Shown here: positions 1 to 11,733 of the stretch, piece by piece
Position numbering within the stretch: position 1 is the stretch's first letter
How the letters are laid out: every line of letters starts with the position of its first letter
Assembly (NCBI RefSeq): GCF_008728515.1
Contig: NC_044984.1
Span: forward strand, 100,425,181 to 100,489,180
DNA length: 64,000 bases
Direction of reading: 5' to 3'
From: Papio anubis
Taxonomy: Eukaryota > Chordata > Mammalia > Primates > Cercopithecidae
Translations under genes and position numbers: made by a program
The notes under the pieces: generated by a model
What the model was told of the DNA's origin: nothing
Database searches by the model: none
Seen by the model: the letters and a program-made list of their open reading frames with translations, nothing else

Positions 1-934
1 CATTCACTACTCTAAGCAGGCCTGTGGGTAGTACTGTTACCCTATTTTACAGTTGAGGAAACAGGGTTAAGTGGTTTTCCCAGTGTCAAGAAGCTAGTAA
101 GCCACACAGCCCGGAATTTCCTAACTCTATAACCGGTGCTCCTTCTAGAATAATCCAACCACTTTACCAGAAATAGACCCTGAGATTGCAGTTCCTATTG
201 CCATGGAGAACTACTTCGACCAACTATTTCCTCCTTATTCTATGGACTGCATGTGACTACGGTCAACCACTCTTCAAGAGCAAGAGGTCACCGGGTCATG
301 GCTTCCAGGGGCCTCTCAAAGGATGATGGTGACTAATGGTTGCCGCCATGATCTGTACAGAGAATCCCAACACCAAAGCGACTCCATCCTTCCAAGCAAA
401 GAAACAAGTCTCATCACACGCTCCTCCACTGATAGCAGCGACAACAAAAAATCATTCCCATGCTTTGTCCAGGGACCAGGGATAAGCCACTAACGTCACC
501 AGCGGCCAATTGGAGGGCTCCTGCTGGTGCCGGGAGTACTCAGGCCGTTTCATAATGAAACCCATGCAGCGAGCTCCGTTTATTTTGAAACCTTATTTGC
601 TTATTTTGTAGACGTGGTCAAAAGGACATTCAGAGGGCTCCCCGGGAGGCACTTGAACCCTGTGGGCCAGGAGAGCTTTCTCCAGCTCCAGCAGCAGCCA
701 GCAATAATACTCTCTGTGTGAGTAAACTCCAGAACTTGCTATTTCCCAACAGCAAGCACCATCCCATTTTGGTCAGCTTCCCAAGTCCATGGCTGGTTTC
801 AGGAGTGGGAAGGTGGAGAGGGAGAAGTAGGAGACAGGGTGGAGAGTGACAAAGAAATGGCCAGGAAGAGTTTCAGCTCTAAAATAATTTAGGGCCCTGC
901 TAGAAAATCAAGCAAAGCAACTTGAATTTGGGCT

Positions 935-1090
935 CATGAGTCAGACAGACATGGGTTCAAATCCCAACTCCACTCTTTACCATTGGATTACCTTGGGCAA
1001 ATTACTTACTTTTCCTGTGCCTCGGTTGCCCTATCTGCGAAATTATGTAAATAACAGTACCTACCTTGTAGAGTTGTCATAAAGATTGAA
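935..1090 (+). mobile_element. MIR
   Basis: Typical MIR wording: 'gacatgggttcaaatcccaa', 'ccttgggcaaattactta', 'cctcggttgccctatctg', then 'agagttgtcataaagatt'. Confidence 0.75.
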
Positions 1091-1164
1091 TTTAAGTGAT
1101 ATCAGGCAAAAATATAAAATACATATGTATCTATTGGTTGCTAAAAGTATTGTTATGGTGATGA

Positions 1165-1285
1165 TTTTAGACTATGAGCTTCCTGAGGAGAGACACTGTA
1201 TCTCAGTCATCTCATCTTACCCAGGGAGGAAGAACAATGCCCAGCATTTAGTAGGAGATCAATAACTGCCTGTTGAATTTAATTG
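1165..1285 (+). mobile_element. L2, 3' end
   Basis: 'actatgagcttcctgagg' through 'cagcatttagtaggagatca' and 'ctgttgaattta' match the conserved L2 terminus. Confidence 0.65.
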
Positions 1286-1447
1286 TTTGAACTGGACTTT
1301 GAGCTCAAGCAAAGAGACTCTTCCCCACCAGCCTGCCAGGTACGAAGTGGCTGCCTTATTTCCAGGCTGCGGCTTGGAGCGGGTTAAGCCTCCACAAGGC
1401 TGCAAGACCCAGGCCCTGCACATCCATCAACGAGACAAGAGCTTTAC

Positions 1448-1513
1448 CTTAATATTGCAGTTGTCATCGAGCAGTATATTTTCCAGCTTCAAGTCCCGGT
1501 GGACCACACCGTT
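1448..1513 (-). CDS. NUAK1: NUAK1 coding exon 4 (residues 178-199)
   Basis: A short 66-nt exon encodes NGVVHRDLKLENILLDDNC and then NIK. It carries the HRDLKLEN catalytic loop, with catalytic Asp184, Lys186 and Asn189 intact, so the kinase looks active. The acceptor is CTTCTCATTTCAG and the donor is AAG/GTAAAG. The exon is 22 codons and keeps frame (phase 0 at both ends), so skipping it would remove the catalytic loop without a frameshift. The next exon, expected to begin with IADFGLSN, is outside the window. Confidence 0.96.
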
Positions 1514-1940
1514 CTGAAATGAGAAGACAAAGAGGGAATTGAATGGGAGCGGCTGGGATGAGAACAAGAGAGAAAGAGGAAGAAGGAGGGTGTGCAAAGG
1601 GAAATGTCTGACAGATTAAAGAAATGCGCCAGCCCGGTGGTCTTCGCCTCCATCCTTCAGGCTGCTCTCACTGTCTTGACGCTCCCCCACCAGCGACCGA
1701 CCAGCGACAGGAGAGCATTAGTCACTTGCTGTGTGGTTAAGGGAAAAATGACTGGAATCTGTTTTCCCCCAGAGCCTGTAAAACAGCAGGGGGATTCTTT
1801 GTCGGAATGTAATTCCACTGTGTGAAAGCAATATAATCCCAGGCAGCGGCAAACAATGTCTGTCTGGGATGGGATTCCCAGGGAAGAAGCAGATTTCTCT
1901 GCTGGGGACTCAAGACTTGTGGGGCTCACAGGCACTCCTC

Positions 1941-1977
1941 GTCTGTCTGTCTGTCTGTCTGTGTGCCTGCCTGCCTC
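1941..1977 (+). repeat. (TCTG)n / (CCTG)n simple repeat
   Basis: About five GTCT units continue into degenerate GCCT units. Confidence 0.85.
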
Positions 1978-3290
1978 CCCAATGCTGGAAAGACATCTGG
2001 CTCAATCTATTGCAACCCATTTTGATCTGTCCTGAGGATAACATTTCCTAAGCAGCCTGGAGAGAAGGCTAAGAAAGTCCCTCTCTGCTCAGCAGGACTC
2101 AGGGCTGGGTGAAAGGTGAAGCGTGAGCGCAGACCAGTGAGACCGGGACCGCTGGCCTGACCGAAGCAGGTGGCTGCCGTCCTGCCTGACCTTTCCATTC
2201 AGGCAAACTCTGGCAAGGCTGGAGGCTGAACTTCAATGACCAGCAGCCAGCCAGCTGAAATGTGAAAAGCAGTCATCAGCCAATAGGCTGTCAGTCTACA
2301 CAGCAGTAACCATTAGCCTTCTTCATTCTTTTTTAAGACTATCTTTTTTATTATCTTTTTAGGGGGTGGGTGAGCATGGGAAGAGCAGTGGGCCTGAAAG
2401 AACTGGCTATTTAGGGGTGCGTGGACAGGTAGCGGGGGGCACTGAATGATTCTGAACATCATTCAGCATAAAGGACATCTGCAATCAAAGCTGCTCTTTT
2501 GAGGAAACCAACAGGCATGTTGATGGGTGGTTCTTTCTTGTTTATTTTCCTTTTCGTTTGACCATTCTTAATATCTCCAAAAGCACTACTCCGAGGGAGG
2601 AATGAAAACATGTATTTCTACTAATCTTTTTCTAATTCAAGCCTGCAAGGAGGCCTTCTGAATTCAGAAATGCACAAAGCCAAGTCTCTTAGAAGAAAGA
2701 TGTCGACTATAAGGCGCCTGATTCCATTAATTTTAAATATCAGGAGCAGTTTGGTTTACATTGCTTCATTCCTGGTTTTCGTAATAAGATGGAATGAGTC
2801 TAATAAAGCCTCATTCATACAGAATCCAAGTGTTCACACACTTCAAATCACAAAATCACTATGGTGATTTACAATGATACCTGATGATGAAATACAAAAT
2901 ATTATACGATTCAAATCATGAGCACATTTTGAGTCAACAAAGAGAGGTCAAACAATGTTCACACGGGTTAAGGGTTTTAGATTTGAGTAACTGTCTTCTA
3001 ATTACTTACAGAGCCACTCTCAATTAAACACAATATTTAACAAACCAGGAGGCCCCATGTTGTGATCATTTGTATAAACAAGTTGACTCTGTTTTGGATG
3101 CCCTGTTGGACTCAAGTCACATTATCCTCAAAGTAAATGACTGTTCAGGGTGTGACAGATCTGGAGAAAGTCTGAATGAGATGAAAATCATGGTCAAAAT
3201 GAGTGATAACAATAATGGCTGAGACATGGCTTGTAATTATCTGTGTTCTTCATGCCTTTTCCAGAAACCAAGAGTGGCTCTACTGTGGCT

Positions 3291-3316
3291 ATATTATTAT
3301 TATTATTATTATTATT
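3291..3316 (+). repeat. (ATT)n microsatellite
   Basis: About eight ATT units immediately precede an antisense Alu, where the Alu poly-A tail (poly-T on plus) would be expected, so it probably evolved from that tail. Confidence 0.85.
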
Positions 3317-3575
3317 TTGGAGATGGGGGTCTCACTTTGTCACCCAGGCTAGAGAACAGTGGCACCATCATAGCTCACTACAGCCCCAAACTGCTGTGCT
3401 CAAGGGATCCTCCTGCCTCAGCCTCCCAAACAACTGGGACTACAGGTGTGCAACCTCATGCCTGGCTACTTTAAAAAAAGTTTTTCAAAGATGGATCTTG
3501 CTATGTTGCCCTGGCTGGTCTTGAACTCCTGGGTTCAAGCAATCCTCCCCACTCAGCCTCCCAACTAGCTTGGAT
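3317..3575 (-). mobile_element. Alu, antisense, old (AluJ-like)
   Basis: Antisense Alu text (GTCTCACTTTGTCACCCAGG, later CTCAGCCTCCCA) with many substitutions and an altered right end. It is antisense on plus and so in sense with the NUAK1 transcript. It lies about 760 bp from exon 3. Confidence 0.9.
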
Positions 3576-3679
3576 TATCTTCTGAACACATCCCATCGAG
3601 GTGTGCTGTAATAAGACGTATGTGCATACAGGTAACCTATGCAAGAAAAGGGCCCAAGAGTATAGAAAGGTTTCAAGAA

Positions 3680-4110
3680 CATTTCTCCCAGTAATTCTAC
3701 TTCTGGAATCTCTCTTAAGTAAATTATTCACATGAGAGGAAAATATTCATATATAAATATATTGATCACTATTTGTAATAACCAGAAATTAGAAACAGCC
3801 TCAATGTCCAACAATCAAGAATCACAAAGAATTTTTAATAATATAGGAAAACATTTAGATCAAAGTATTAAGTAAAAAAGCATGACACAAACGATGTAAA
3901 ATTGAATCCAGTGTGGTACCCTAGATTGGATGCTGGAACAGAAAAAGGTCATTGGTGTCTCCATTTTGACAAACGTATCACAGATATGTAAGATGTTAAT
4001 ATTAGGGTAAACTGAGTGACGCATAGATGGGAACTCTCTGTACTACCTTTGAAACCTTCCTGTAAATCTAAAATTATTCAAAATTAAAAGTTTGCCTAAA
4101 AAAAAAAAAA
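3680..4110 (+). mobile_element. Ancient L1/HAL1-type 3' fragment
   Basis: Contains the characteristic 'aataaccagaaattagaaac' stretch followed by 'aatgtccaacaatcaa', and ends in a poly-A run at 4098-4110. The subfamily is not determined. Confidence 0.65.
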
Positions 4111-4335
4111 TGTGAGAAGGAGGAGGAAGAAAACTGAAAAGAAACAAGTGAAAATGTCAAAAATGGGTTATCCCTGGATTCCAGAATCGTGGGTGATGGT
4201 AATTTTCTTGTTTCTAGTTCATAAATTCTCCATACACTTTGCCATGAACAGATATCACTTTTATAACAGGAAAAAAATCATGCAGTGCCATAAAACCCAT
4301 CTATGGCCAAAGCTGCGGGCCAGTCGCAGCCGTAC

Positions 4336-4487
4336 CTTGTGACAATAGTGCACGGCGGAGACGATCTGCCGGAAGAAGTGCCGGGTCTCCCTCTCACTGA
4401 GGCGCCGCCGCTCACTGATGTAATCGTACAGCTCCCCTTTGCTTGCATATTCCATGATGATCACAATCTTATCTTTGTTCTCAAACA
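4336..4487 (-). CDS. NUAK1: NUAK1 coding exon 3 (residues 127-177)
   Basis: This 152-nt exon finishes the split Val codon and encodes FENKDKIVIIMEYASKGELY through IVSAVHYCHK. It contains the hinge (gatekeeper Met138 in IIMEYA), the alpha-D region with the GELYDYI signature typical of AMPK/SNF1-related kinases, and the alpha-E helix leading to the catalytic loop. The acceptor is TTTTCCCTCTGCAG and the donor is AAG/GTACGG. Reading through the donor gives intronic residues, so the exon end is fixed by the NUAK1 match and the GT. It ends in phase 0. Confidence 0.96.
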
Positions 4488-4984
4488 CTGCAGAGGGAAA
4501 ACAGCAATACACAAACACCCTGTTTAGCCAACAAGCTCACTTATGCTACAGAGAATGCGAGAGAGGACAACGGAGATGTCGCCAGGCAGAGGACCAATCA
4601 GTCAATTCAGCATCACGAGGCACTGGGTGTGCTGTCCCGCCAGGTGGGCAATGGTGTGTGTCACCGCCATTGTTCCTGGACATGCCTTGGTCATGCTAAG
4701 GGAAATGTGGTTCTCTTTTCTGAGGACCCCACTCTCCTTGTAAGATCATTCTCACAACCCTCTCCCGGAACGGCTCTCCTGTAGACAGAATAATGGGTAA
4801 CAATAAACACTACTAATAATTTATTAACCATTGGATATAGACCAGGTACCCAGTCCTGATAGAGCTACTCTGACCCCAAAATGGGTGCTCAATCTTGTCA
4901 TCTCTTTATAACTTCCCATCTCAGGCAAATAAAACCCAAAGCTTTTAATGTGGCCCACCAAGTTGTGCACGATCCCATGGGCCC

Positions 4985-5155
4985 CTCTCAGCCCTACTAC
5001 ACATTCATTCCATGTATTTGTTTATTCTGTCTCCCCCAGTCAAATGTAAAAGGGGGTTATCCAGTTTCACTCACTGGTGTATCCTCAGCAGCCAGAACAG
5101 TATTTGGCACATAGTAACATAGTAGGAGCTCAGTTAATATTTATTAAATGAGTAA
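4985..5155 (+). mobile_element. L2, 3' end
   Basis: 'gtatcctcagcagccagaac', 'tttggcacatagtaacatag' and 'tatttattaaatgagtaaac' are a diverged L2 terminus. A MIR/L2-like stretch continues at about 5190-5380. Confidence 0.65.
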
Positions 5156-7086
5156 ACTCAAACTACATAAAGGCATTTTTGAACATTAATAATAAATAAC
5201 AATATAGCACTTACTATGCACCAAATTTGTGTGTAAAGTTTTAAGTACCTCACGTGTACTGACTCGTTTAAACCCTACAACAAACGATCAGGGAAATATC
5301 TGTAATTTTACTGTTTGAAAGATGAAGACACTGAGTCCTACAGAGGTTAAGAATCTGGCACAGCCTGCAACCAAGCAGTTTGGCTTCAAAGATCAAGTGC
5401 AGAGCCATTAGATGGATGGCCTCCCAAAGAGCTGGCTGGAATCAGCAAGGCTCCGGCCCCCAGCATGGATGGGGAACTAACGCCGCAGCCTGCAGGGCTG
5501 CTGCTACTGTCATCTCAAGCCGGCTCCCTGCCACCAGGTCCAGCCCCTTCTCACTCAACCTCCACACCACCAAGGAAACAGTCTCCCCAAATGCTTGTAA
5601 ACGCTTCTTTCTCTCCAACTCTGATGCTCTCTAGCTGTGATGTTCAAAGACAGGGTTCCAGGCAGATGGCCAGGGACCCATGCATGGAGGCAGGGAGAAG
5701 GGAGGCCACAAATGACAGGCTGTCCAAAGCCACTCCATTGCCACCTGTTTCATACTTTGGACTTTCACATAAGATGTCCTTTGAGCAAGGATAAAATAAG
5801 CAATATTTGTTTTGAAATCCATCATCACTCTTAAGGGATATAGTACAAAAACCTTTGCAGGGTACCCAAGACCCTCCCTGAAGGTGCCCTGCCTACCTCC
5901 CTCCATCTCATCCACTTTTCTAACATTTCCATCAGGCCCCCTATGCCCAGCACCCTAATTCATTAGCCAAGAATGTGCTCATACGTGGTTTCCACAGCAC
6001 CCCTCCCACTGCACTAGTCAATACTTGCCTCATAGCACATGCAAACTGTGCTATGGTTTATTTCCTGGTTTACATATCCATGTCCGCTGCCTAGATGGAC
6101 GGAGCTAAAAACTATAGTGTTGAAATGAGATACTCCTAGAGCTGTGTGATTCTAGGGATGTTGCTTGCCCTCTCTGGGCCTCAGCTTAGTCAACTATAAA
6201 ACATGAATAATATTAGCAAGTATTTAGAACTGCTGGGAGGACTTCCTGATATCAGGTATGTTCAATGTTTACAAGGCCTTCCCCTTACAGCACTCAATAA
6301 TGTTAGCTAGTATTGTTGCTATCAATACTAATTCATCCCCAGAGCCTAGCACCAAGGCAGACACATATTCAATGAAGAACTGAGTTAACCTGGAACCTAT
6401 CCTAGGCCTGGGTTCCCTGTCCTCCCATACCTTGTTGCTGGCTGCTAGAAGCTCTGACCCCTCCAGTTCCTTTTTGGCTCCTTCAAGTCCAGCCAAACCT
6501 CCCTGATAAAATGAAGGGGAAGGAGGAGGGTAGGGAGGAGGAGGAGAGAACATCCAGATAAAATTGGCTGCTCCAGCGTCTGCTGGCCTCGGTGTACCCT
6601 GCAGCTTTGGCTCCTGCCAGGGATTTCAGCCTGTTGTGCACTTTTCATTAACAATAAACTCTGGAAACTGGAAACATCCCGACTGCCTCGGGATGCATGG
6701 CTCAGGCCCCAAAAACGAAAGAGTGATAGGCCCTGGAGAGGGCAGCGGGTTTTCTAATTTTAAAAAGAAGGGATGTAGGAAGAAGGAAAGTACTTTGACA
6801 GACAAACAAACAAGAAACCTCATACCCCAAAGAGTCTGGTGCATCTTTAAGGGAGCCAAAGCCTCTGGCCCTTCAGTGACTATCGGGAGGTGTGGACCAC
6901 TCGCCTCACACAGGCAGAAGGGCTGTTTCAACGGCTGGATTCTTCCCTCTCCAACTGACTGATTTGGTATCAAGGAGACGTAAACACAATTCGGCACAAT
7001 ACAGTCCAATACACCAGATATTTTACTAAGCAGCTTCCATCAATAAGTCCTACTGATCCTGTCTCTACAATATATCCCGAGTCCAG

Positions 7087-7378
7087 CCGGGCACGGTGGC
7101 TCATGCCTGTAATCCCAGCACTTTGGGAGGCTGAAGCAGGTGGATCACTTGAGGCCAGAAGTTACCAGACTGGCCAACATGGTGAAACCCCATCTCTACA
7201 AAAAATATAAAAAATTAGCCAGGCGTGGTGGCAGGTGCCTGTAATCCCAGTTACTGGGGAGGCTGAGGCAGGAGAATAGTTTGAACCCTGGAGGTGGAGG
7301 TTGCAGTGAGCCGAGATCACACCACTGCACTCCAGCCTAGACAACTGAGTGAGATTTCATCTCAAAAATAAAATAAAA
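7087..7378 (+). mobile_element. Alu, sense
   Basis: Near full-length, starting GCCGGGCACGGTGGCTCATG with both arms and an (AAAT)n-type tail. Antisense to the NUAK1 transcript. It pairs in inverted orientation with the Alu at 3317-3575 across exon 3. Confidence 0.95.
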
Positions 7379-9339
7379 TATATCACAGATCTGTCTACCT
7401 GTCTCACCTCCAAGGACACCCCTTACCCCCATCCTTACTGGTTGCCAGCCTTTCACACTTGCCTCCCTGCTGACTGCATTTGGAGGGGTCAAGAAATAGT
7501 TCCAAATGCATATTCCATGGGGTACTCATTCTGCAAGCTGTCTTGAAGAAGAAAAGAATTCCACGGTCAAACACAAGCCAAACGTCAATACTTGATTGTC
7601 CTTGGAGAACCTGGTTTCCTTAACTCAGTTGATTGGGCCATTTCAGTCCTCCAATTGGCATCCAGAAGAACTAATATGGAGCCAGTTCGGAAAGCACTGG
7701 ATGAATGAGATGATATCCGAGGGACAAAACTGGCCCCTTGCTCTTAGGCAGGGCCAGTGAGCAAGGTGGTCAGAGAACTGTCCAGGCGGCCAGGCCTGGC
7801 TCTGGGACACCATCCCCCAGTTCCTCATAGGGAGCAGCCCATGTCTGCCACTTTAAATTAACTGAGAGCAAACAAGATTCCTAGACTTCAAGCCTCAGTG
7901 TTTCATCAAGCAGGCTGGGGGTGTTACAGATGAAGCTTCTTGAAGTCTTTCTTAGTAACAGCAAAATTTGCTGTAGGCAAGCACCACGTGCAGGCACCAC
8001 GCTAACAAGCATTCTGCATGAATTACATCATAAGGATTTGGTACTATGAGGATCCCCGTTTTACAGATGAGAACACCCGGGGACAAGGTGAATAATAATT
8101 CCCGTTAACTACAAGGAGTACGAGGCACAGCCAGCACTGCGCCCAGCAGTCTGACTGCTGCCCCCAAGCTCTCAGCCACTCCATTACTACTCATCTATCT
8201 CAACCCCTCTGTCCCTCGGCCTCCTCATCAGTCCAATGAGACTAGTAATTTCCTCACAGGTCTCTCGCCCTCAGCACGGTGCCTCGGCCAGTGCTCAACA
8301 AATGGAAGCTGTTCTCACAATTACTTCATCAGCCACTTAGGCAGCTCTAGCAAAACAAAACCCTAACACTTTCCTCTCCCTGCTGGCATCGCTCTTTAAA
8401 ACATGTTGTGGCTGCCGCAGAATCACAGCATTTTCGAGCAGGAAAGGACCTTAGAGAGCGGGTGTTATTTTTCCAGAATAGTCTAGGATTTATAATGCAT
8501 AAGAGCAAGGCCTTGGGAATTAATACTGAAGAATGAGCAGCTTCCGCACCCTTGGCCCAACGCTCCTTTGCCCATGCTTAAGGTCACTATCTACAAGGTG
8601 ACAGGGATACTCTTGGCCATTCTTCTAGCAAAAAACGGCTGCTTCCCTTGGGCACTTTTACAACTGGTTATTTATAAGCCCAGAAATCTTGTCTGTGTTT
8701 ATGTTATTAGTCACTAAGCAAAAGCTTATTTTCCACCAGTTGGGAAGGGTTTCCTTTCTGAAAAATGAAAGCCTGTGTCTCTTGGCCAGACAGTTTTACC
8801 CAGAAGCCTGGTGGCTCCAGAATGGTAAGGAAAACTATGGCCCTTGACATGCCAGGCCTACCAGGAAAATTAAATCCCTGAATAGAAACTTAGCTCAGCC
8901 TGAGTCAGCCCACAGCACTGGGGCCATGGCCAGGTGGTGCAGAGCCTGGATTTAGCACAGCAGAAAGCACCTACTATGCAGATGGCACTGGGGATACCGA
9001 AAGAAGACTGTTCCCAGTTTGGAGGGGAAGGAAAGGCAGGCCAGGTAGAAGGGTCAGCAAGAGGAAGGGAACAGAGCAGAAACAGAAGCACCAGCAACTG
9101 GCAGGGCCAGGGACTAGGAGGAGAGAAAGAAGAGGGCGATGAATAAAGCACAAGAACTTGAAGGCCCAGAGGGAGCTGCAGGTGAGCCACACAGGCAACC
9201 AAACATCGCCGAGAACAATCCAAGAGACAGGAGCAAGGCACAGGACAGCATCCAGGATCCTGGACCTACGAAATTGTTCAGGGCTCAATTTTTTCCAGGA
9301 GACTTCCCAGACAGGGATCTCTCCTACCCTAGAACGCTT

Positions 9340-9460
9340 GTAATAAGAATAGTTAACATTTATTGAACAGTTACTACATGTCATGGATTAAAACATTTAT
9401 TCCTCACAACAATCTTATGAGATAGGGATCCATATTATCCCTACTTTATAAATAGGGAAC
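9340..9460 (+). mobile_element. MIR/L2-like fragment
   Basis: 'gttaacatttattgaacagt', 'tcacaacaatcttatgagat' and 'tactttataaatagggaac' resemble the MIR/L2 class. The assignment is uncertain. Confidence 0.5.
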
Positions 9461-9461
9461 C

Positions 9462-9611
9462 AAGCCAGGCATGGTGGCTCACACCTGTAATCTCAGCACT
9501 TTGGGAGGCCGAGATGGGAGGATTGCTTGAGGCTGGGAGCTTGAGATCAACCTGGTCAACATAGTGAGACCTCATCTCTAAAACAAAAAATAAAATAAAA
9601 TAAATAAATAG
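9462..9611 (+). mobile_element. Alu monomer (left arm), sense
   Basis: Only one arm is present (GCCAGGCATGGTGGCTCACA to GACCTCATCTCTAAAAC), followed by (AAAT)n. This is either a free left Alu monomer or a truncated AluJ. Confidence 0.85.
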
Positions 9612-9786
9612 GGCACCAGCACTCACATCAAGAAACAATATTGCCAGCCCCCTGCAAGCACTCCTGCCATGTCCTCTTTCTGTCATTAATCATCTCCCCA
9701 AAGATACAGATACACCAATACCATGAATATAAGGAACATGAACCAAAATCATAGATGAGTTTTGAAGTTCTAAAAAATGGAATCAT

Positions 9787-10067
9787 AGCCAGGAGCGGTG
9801 GCTCAAGGCTGTGATCCCAGCACTTTGGGATGCTGAGGCGGGTGGATCACGAGGTCAGGAGACCGAGACCAGCCTAGCCAACATAGTGAAACCCCATCTC
9901 TACTAAATACACAAAAAATTAGCTGGGCGTGGTGGCAGGCACCTGTAATCCCAGCTACTCGGGAGGTTGAGGGACAAGAATCGCTTCAACCCAGGAGGAG
10001 GAGGTTGCAGTGAGCCTGCCTGGTGACACAGTGAGACTCTGTCTCAAAAAAAAAAAAAAAAAAAAAA
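9787..10067 (+). mobile_element. Alu, sense, with target-site duplication
   Basis: Flanked by the direct repeat ggaatcat at 9779-9786 and 10068-10075. The right arm lacks about 25 bp before 'tggtgacacagtgagac'. It interrupts an L1-like fragment. Confidence 0.93.
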
Positions 10068-10075
10068 GGAATCAT

Positions 10076-10350
10076 GTAGTATATTTCCTTTGTCATTAAT
10101 TCAATATGTTTGTGAGAATAATCTATGTTGCTCAATGTCGTCAAAGATTGTTCATTCTCATTGCTCTAGAGTACTCCATTATGTGAATGTATCGTGTGGT
10201 TTATTTATCCATTCTACTGTTGATAGACATTTGGGCTGTCTCCAGTTGAGCCTTGTTATGAATAGTATTGCTATGGATATCCTTGTGCATGTCTTTTGAT
10301 GCATATCTGTATGCATTTTTGTTGGGTAGATACTCAGTAAGATTGGATGG
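10076..10350 (-). mobile_element. L1 (old), antisense fragment
   Basis: 'gtggtttatttatccattct', 'gttgatagacatttgggctg' and 'gttgggtagatactcag' match the antisense of old L1 3' regions. The upstream part (about 9700-9786) may be the same element before the Alu insertion. Confidence 0.7.
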
Positions 10351-10935
10351 CAAATTTGTGCAACTCAAAAGCAAATGTTCCTGCCACGACTCTCCACCCC
10401 CTTCCTCCATCATCCAGTTCTGCTTTTTGCATTACATCCAATAAAGGTTCTCCTTCATTAAATGGAGCCAATCTCACCGATTTTTCTGAAACAGCTTTAT
10501 TATCAGCCTATTTGAGGCATCCATCTGAGTATTTTGCTACGTGTCAAAGGGAATATAAAAGAGGAGAAGGCACAGTCATTACCCCTAAGGAGTTGCTTTC
10601 AAGTTGGAAACGACCAGTACTTAAAAAATAATTCAAGAGCTAACCTGTACAGTACAGACTTTAAGTACCTGGACAATCAGAAAGATCAGTGAGGTCACCC
10701 AGAAGGAACCTGAAAAGATTTCTAGAAAAAGCAGGCATGGAACTGAACCACCCAAAAATGACTCGGGTTTTGCTTTTGAGATAGTTTCACCATTGTTTCA
10801 ACATATCCTAAAATACCCAAACTCTCCTTTTTCTTCAACTGTTCCACAAGCAGGCCTTCCTTCTTCCCAAACACCAACTTAAATTATTTTTCTTGTTTGC
10901 TGTTTATTTTCCATTTCAAAGGAGAGTAGGGATTG

Positions 10936-10949
10936 GTTGCTATAGCAAC
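10936..10949. promoter_or_regulatory. X-box (RFX-type) palindrome
   Basis: GTTGCTATAGCAAC is a perfect 14-bp palindrome and satisfies every position of the X-box consensus GTHNYYATRRNAAC bound by RFX factors. It lies in intron 2 in sequence without recognisable repeats. Binding is inferred from the motif. Confidence 0.55.
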
Positions 10950-11399
10950 AGCTACTTCTCCACATTAATCCTGAATTTCATCAGATGTTCGGTTTGACAG
11001 TCCCGTTCTGTCCTCTGATCATTTGGCTTTCACAACCAGGCTAATGACCCAGCTCCCAGAGATTGCCTCCTGCAGCTCTCGAGGTTAATAACACAACGTG
11101 TAGAACTTGAGAAAATGTGCTCAAGTCAATAAAAACAGTGCTCTGGTCTGAGGGAAACGCTGATGAGTGAGGAGATCCTGGGATTTTAAGCATCCACTGC
11201 CCATGTGGCAGCAGAATACACTGGGCCGTTTTGGAAGAAAGAGGCCTGGAAAGCAGAGAGGATGAGGACCAATTTACAGGATGTGCCAGGAAGGGTGGGC
11301 TTTTAAAAAGGGAGAATTTCTTTCTGTAACCTCCAGGGAGGAAGAGTCCTTTGTTGAGTTTTTTGGTTAGTTGGTTGGCTGGTTTTCCTGTTCGTCTGT

Positions 11400-11733
11400 T
11401 GAGACAGGGTCTTGCTTTGTCACACAGGTGGGAGTGCAGTGGCAAGATCTCGGCTGACTGCAACCTCCGCCTCCCAGGCTTAAGTGATCCTCCTGTCTCA
11501 GTCTCCCAAGTAGCTAGGACCACAGGCACACACCACCACTCCTGGCTAATCTTTGTAATTTTTTAATTAATTAATTAATTAATTAATTAATTATTTTATT
11601 TTATTTTATTTTTGCTGGAGACATGGTTTTGCCATGTAGCCCAGGCTGCTCTCAAACACCTGAACTCAAGCCATCGGCCCACCTCGGCCTCCCAAAATGC
11701 TGGGATTACAGGTGTGAGCCTCTGCACCCAGCC
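11400..11733 (-). mobile_element. Alu, antisense, with expanded linker
   Basis: Antisense Alu arms from GAGACAGGGTCTTGCTTTGT to CTGGGATTACAGGTGTGAGC flank an enlarged A/T linker made of (TTAA)7 and (TTTTA)n. Confidence 0.92.
11563..11613 (+). repeat. (TTAA)7 then (TTTTA)n inside an Alu
   Basis: Seven perfect TTAA units (11563-11590) continue into TTTTA units. It has grown in the A-rich linker between the two Alu arms. Confidence 0.9.

Larger units (their letters stand above)
1..1447 (-). other. NUAK1 intron 4, partial
   Basis: Non-coding. Positions 1-150 resemble a MIR/L2 tail (gagga-aacaggg type text). A MIR lies near 935-1090 and an L2 3' end near 1165-1285. I see nothing recognisable in 150-930, and the adjacent 1290-1447 is simply donor-side intron. 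Confidence 0.85.
1514..4335 (-). other. NUAK1 intron 3
   Basis: A 2.8-kb intron between exons 3 and 4. It holds a (TCTG)n-like run (1941-1977), an ATT microsatellite joined to an old antisense Alu (3291-3575) and an ancient L1-type 3' end (about 3680-4110). I see no further structure in 1514-1940 or 1980-3290. Confidence 0.9.
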
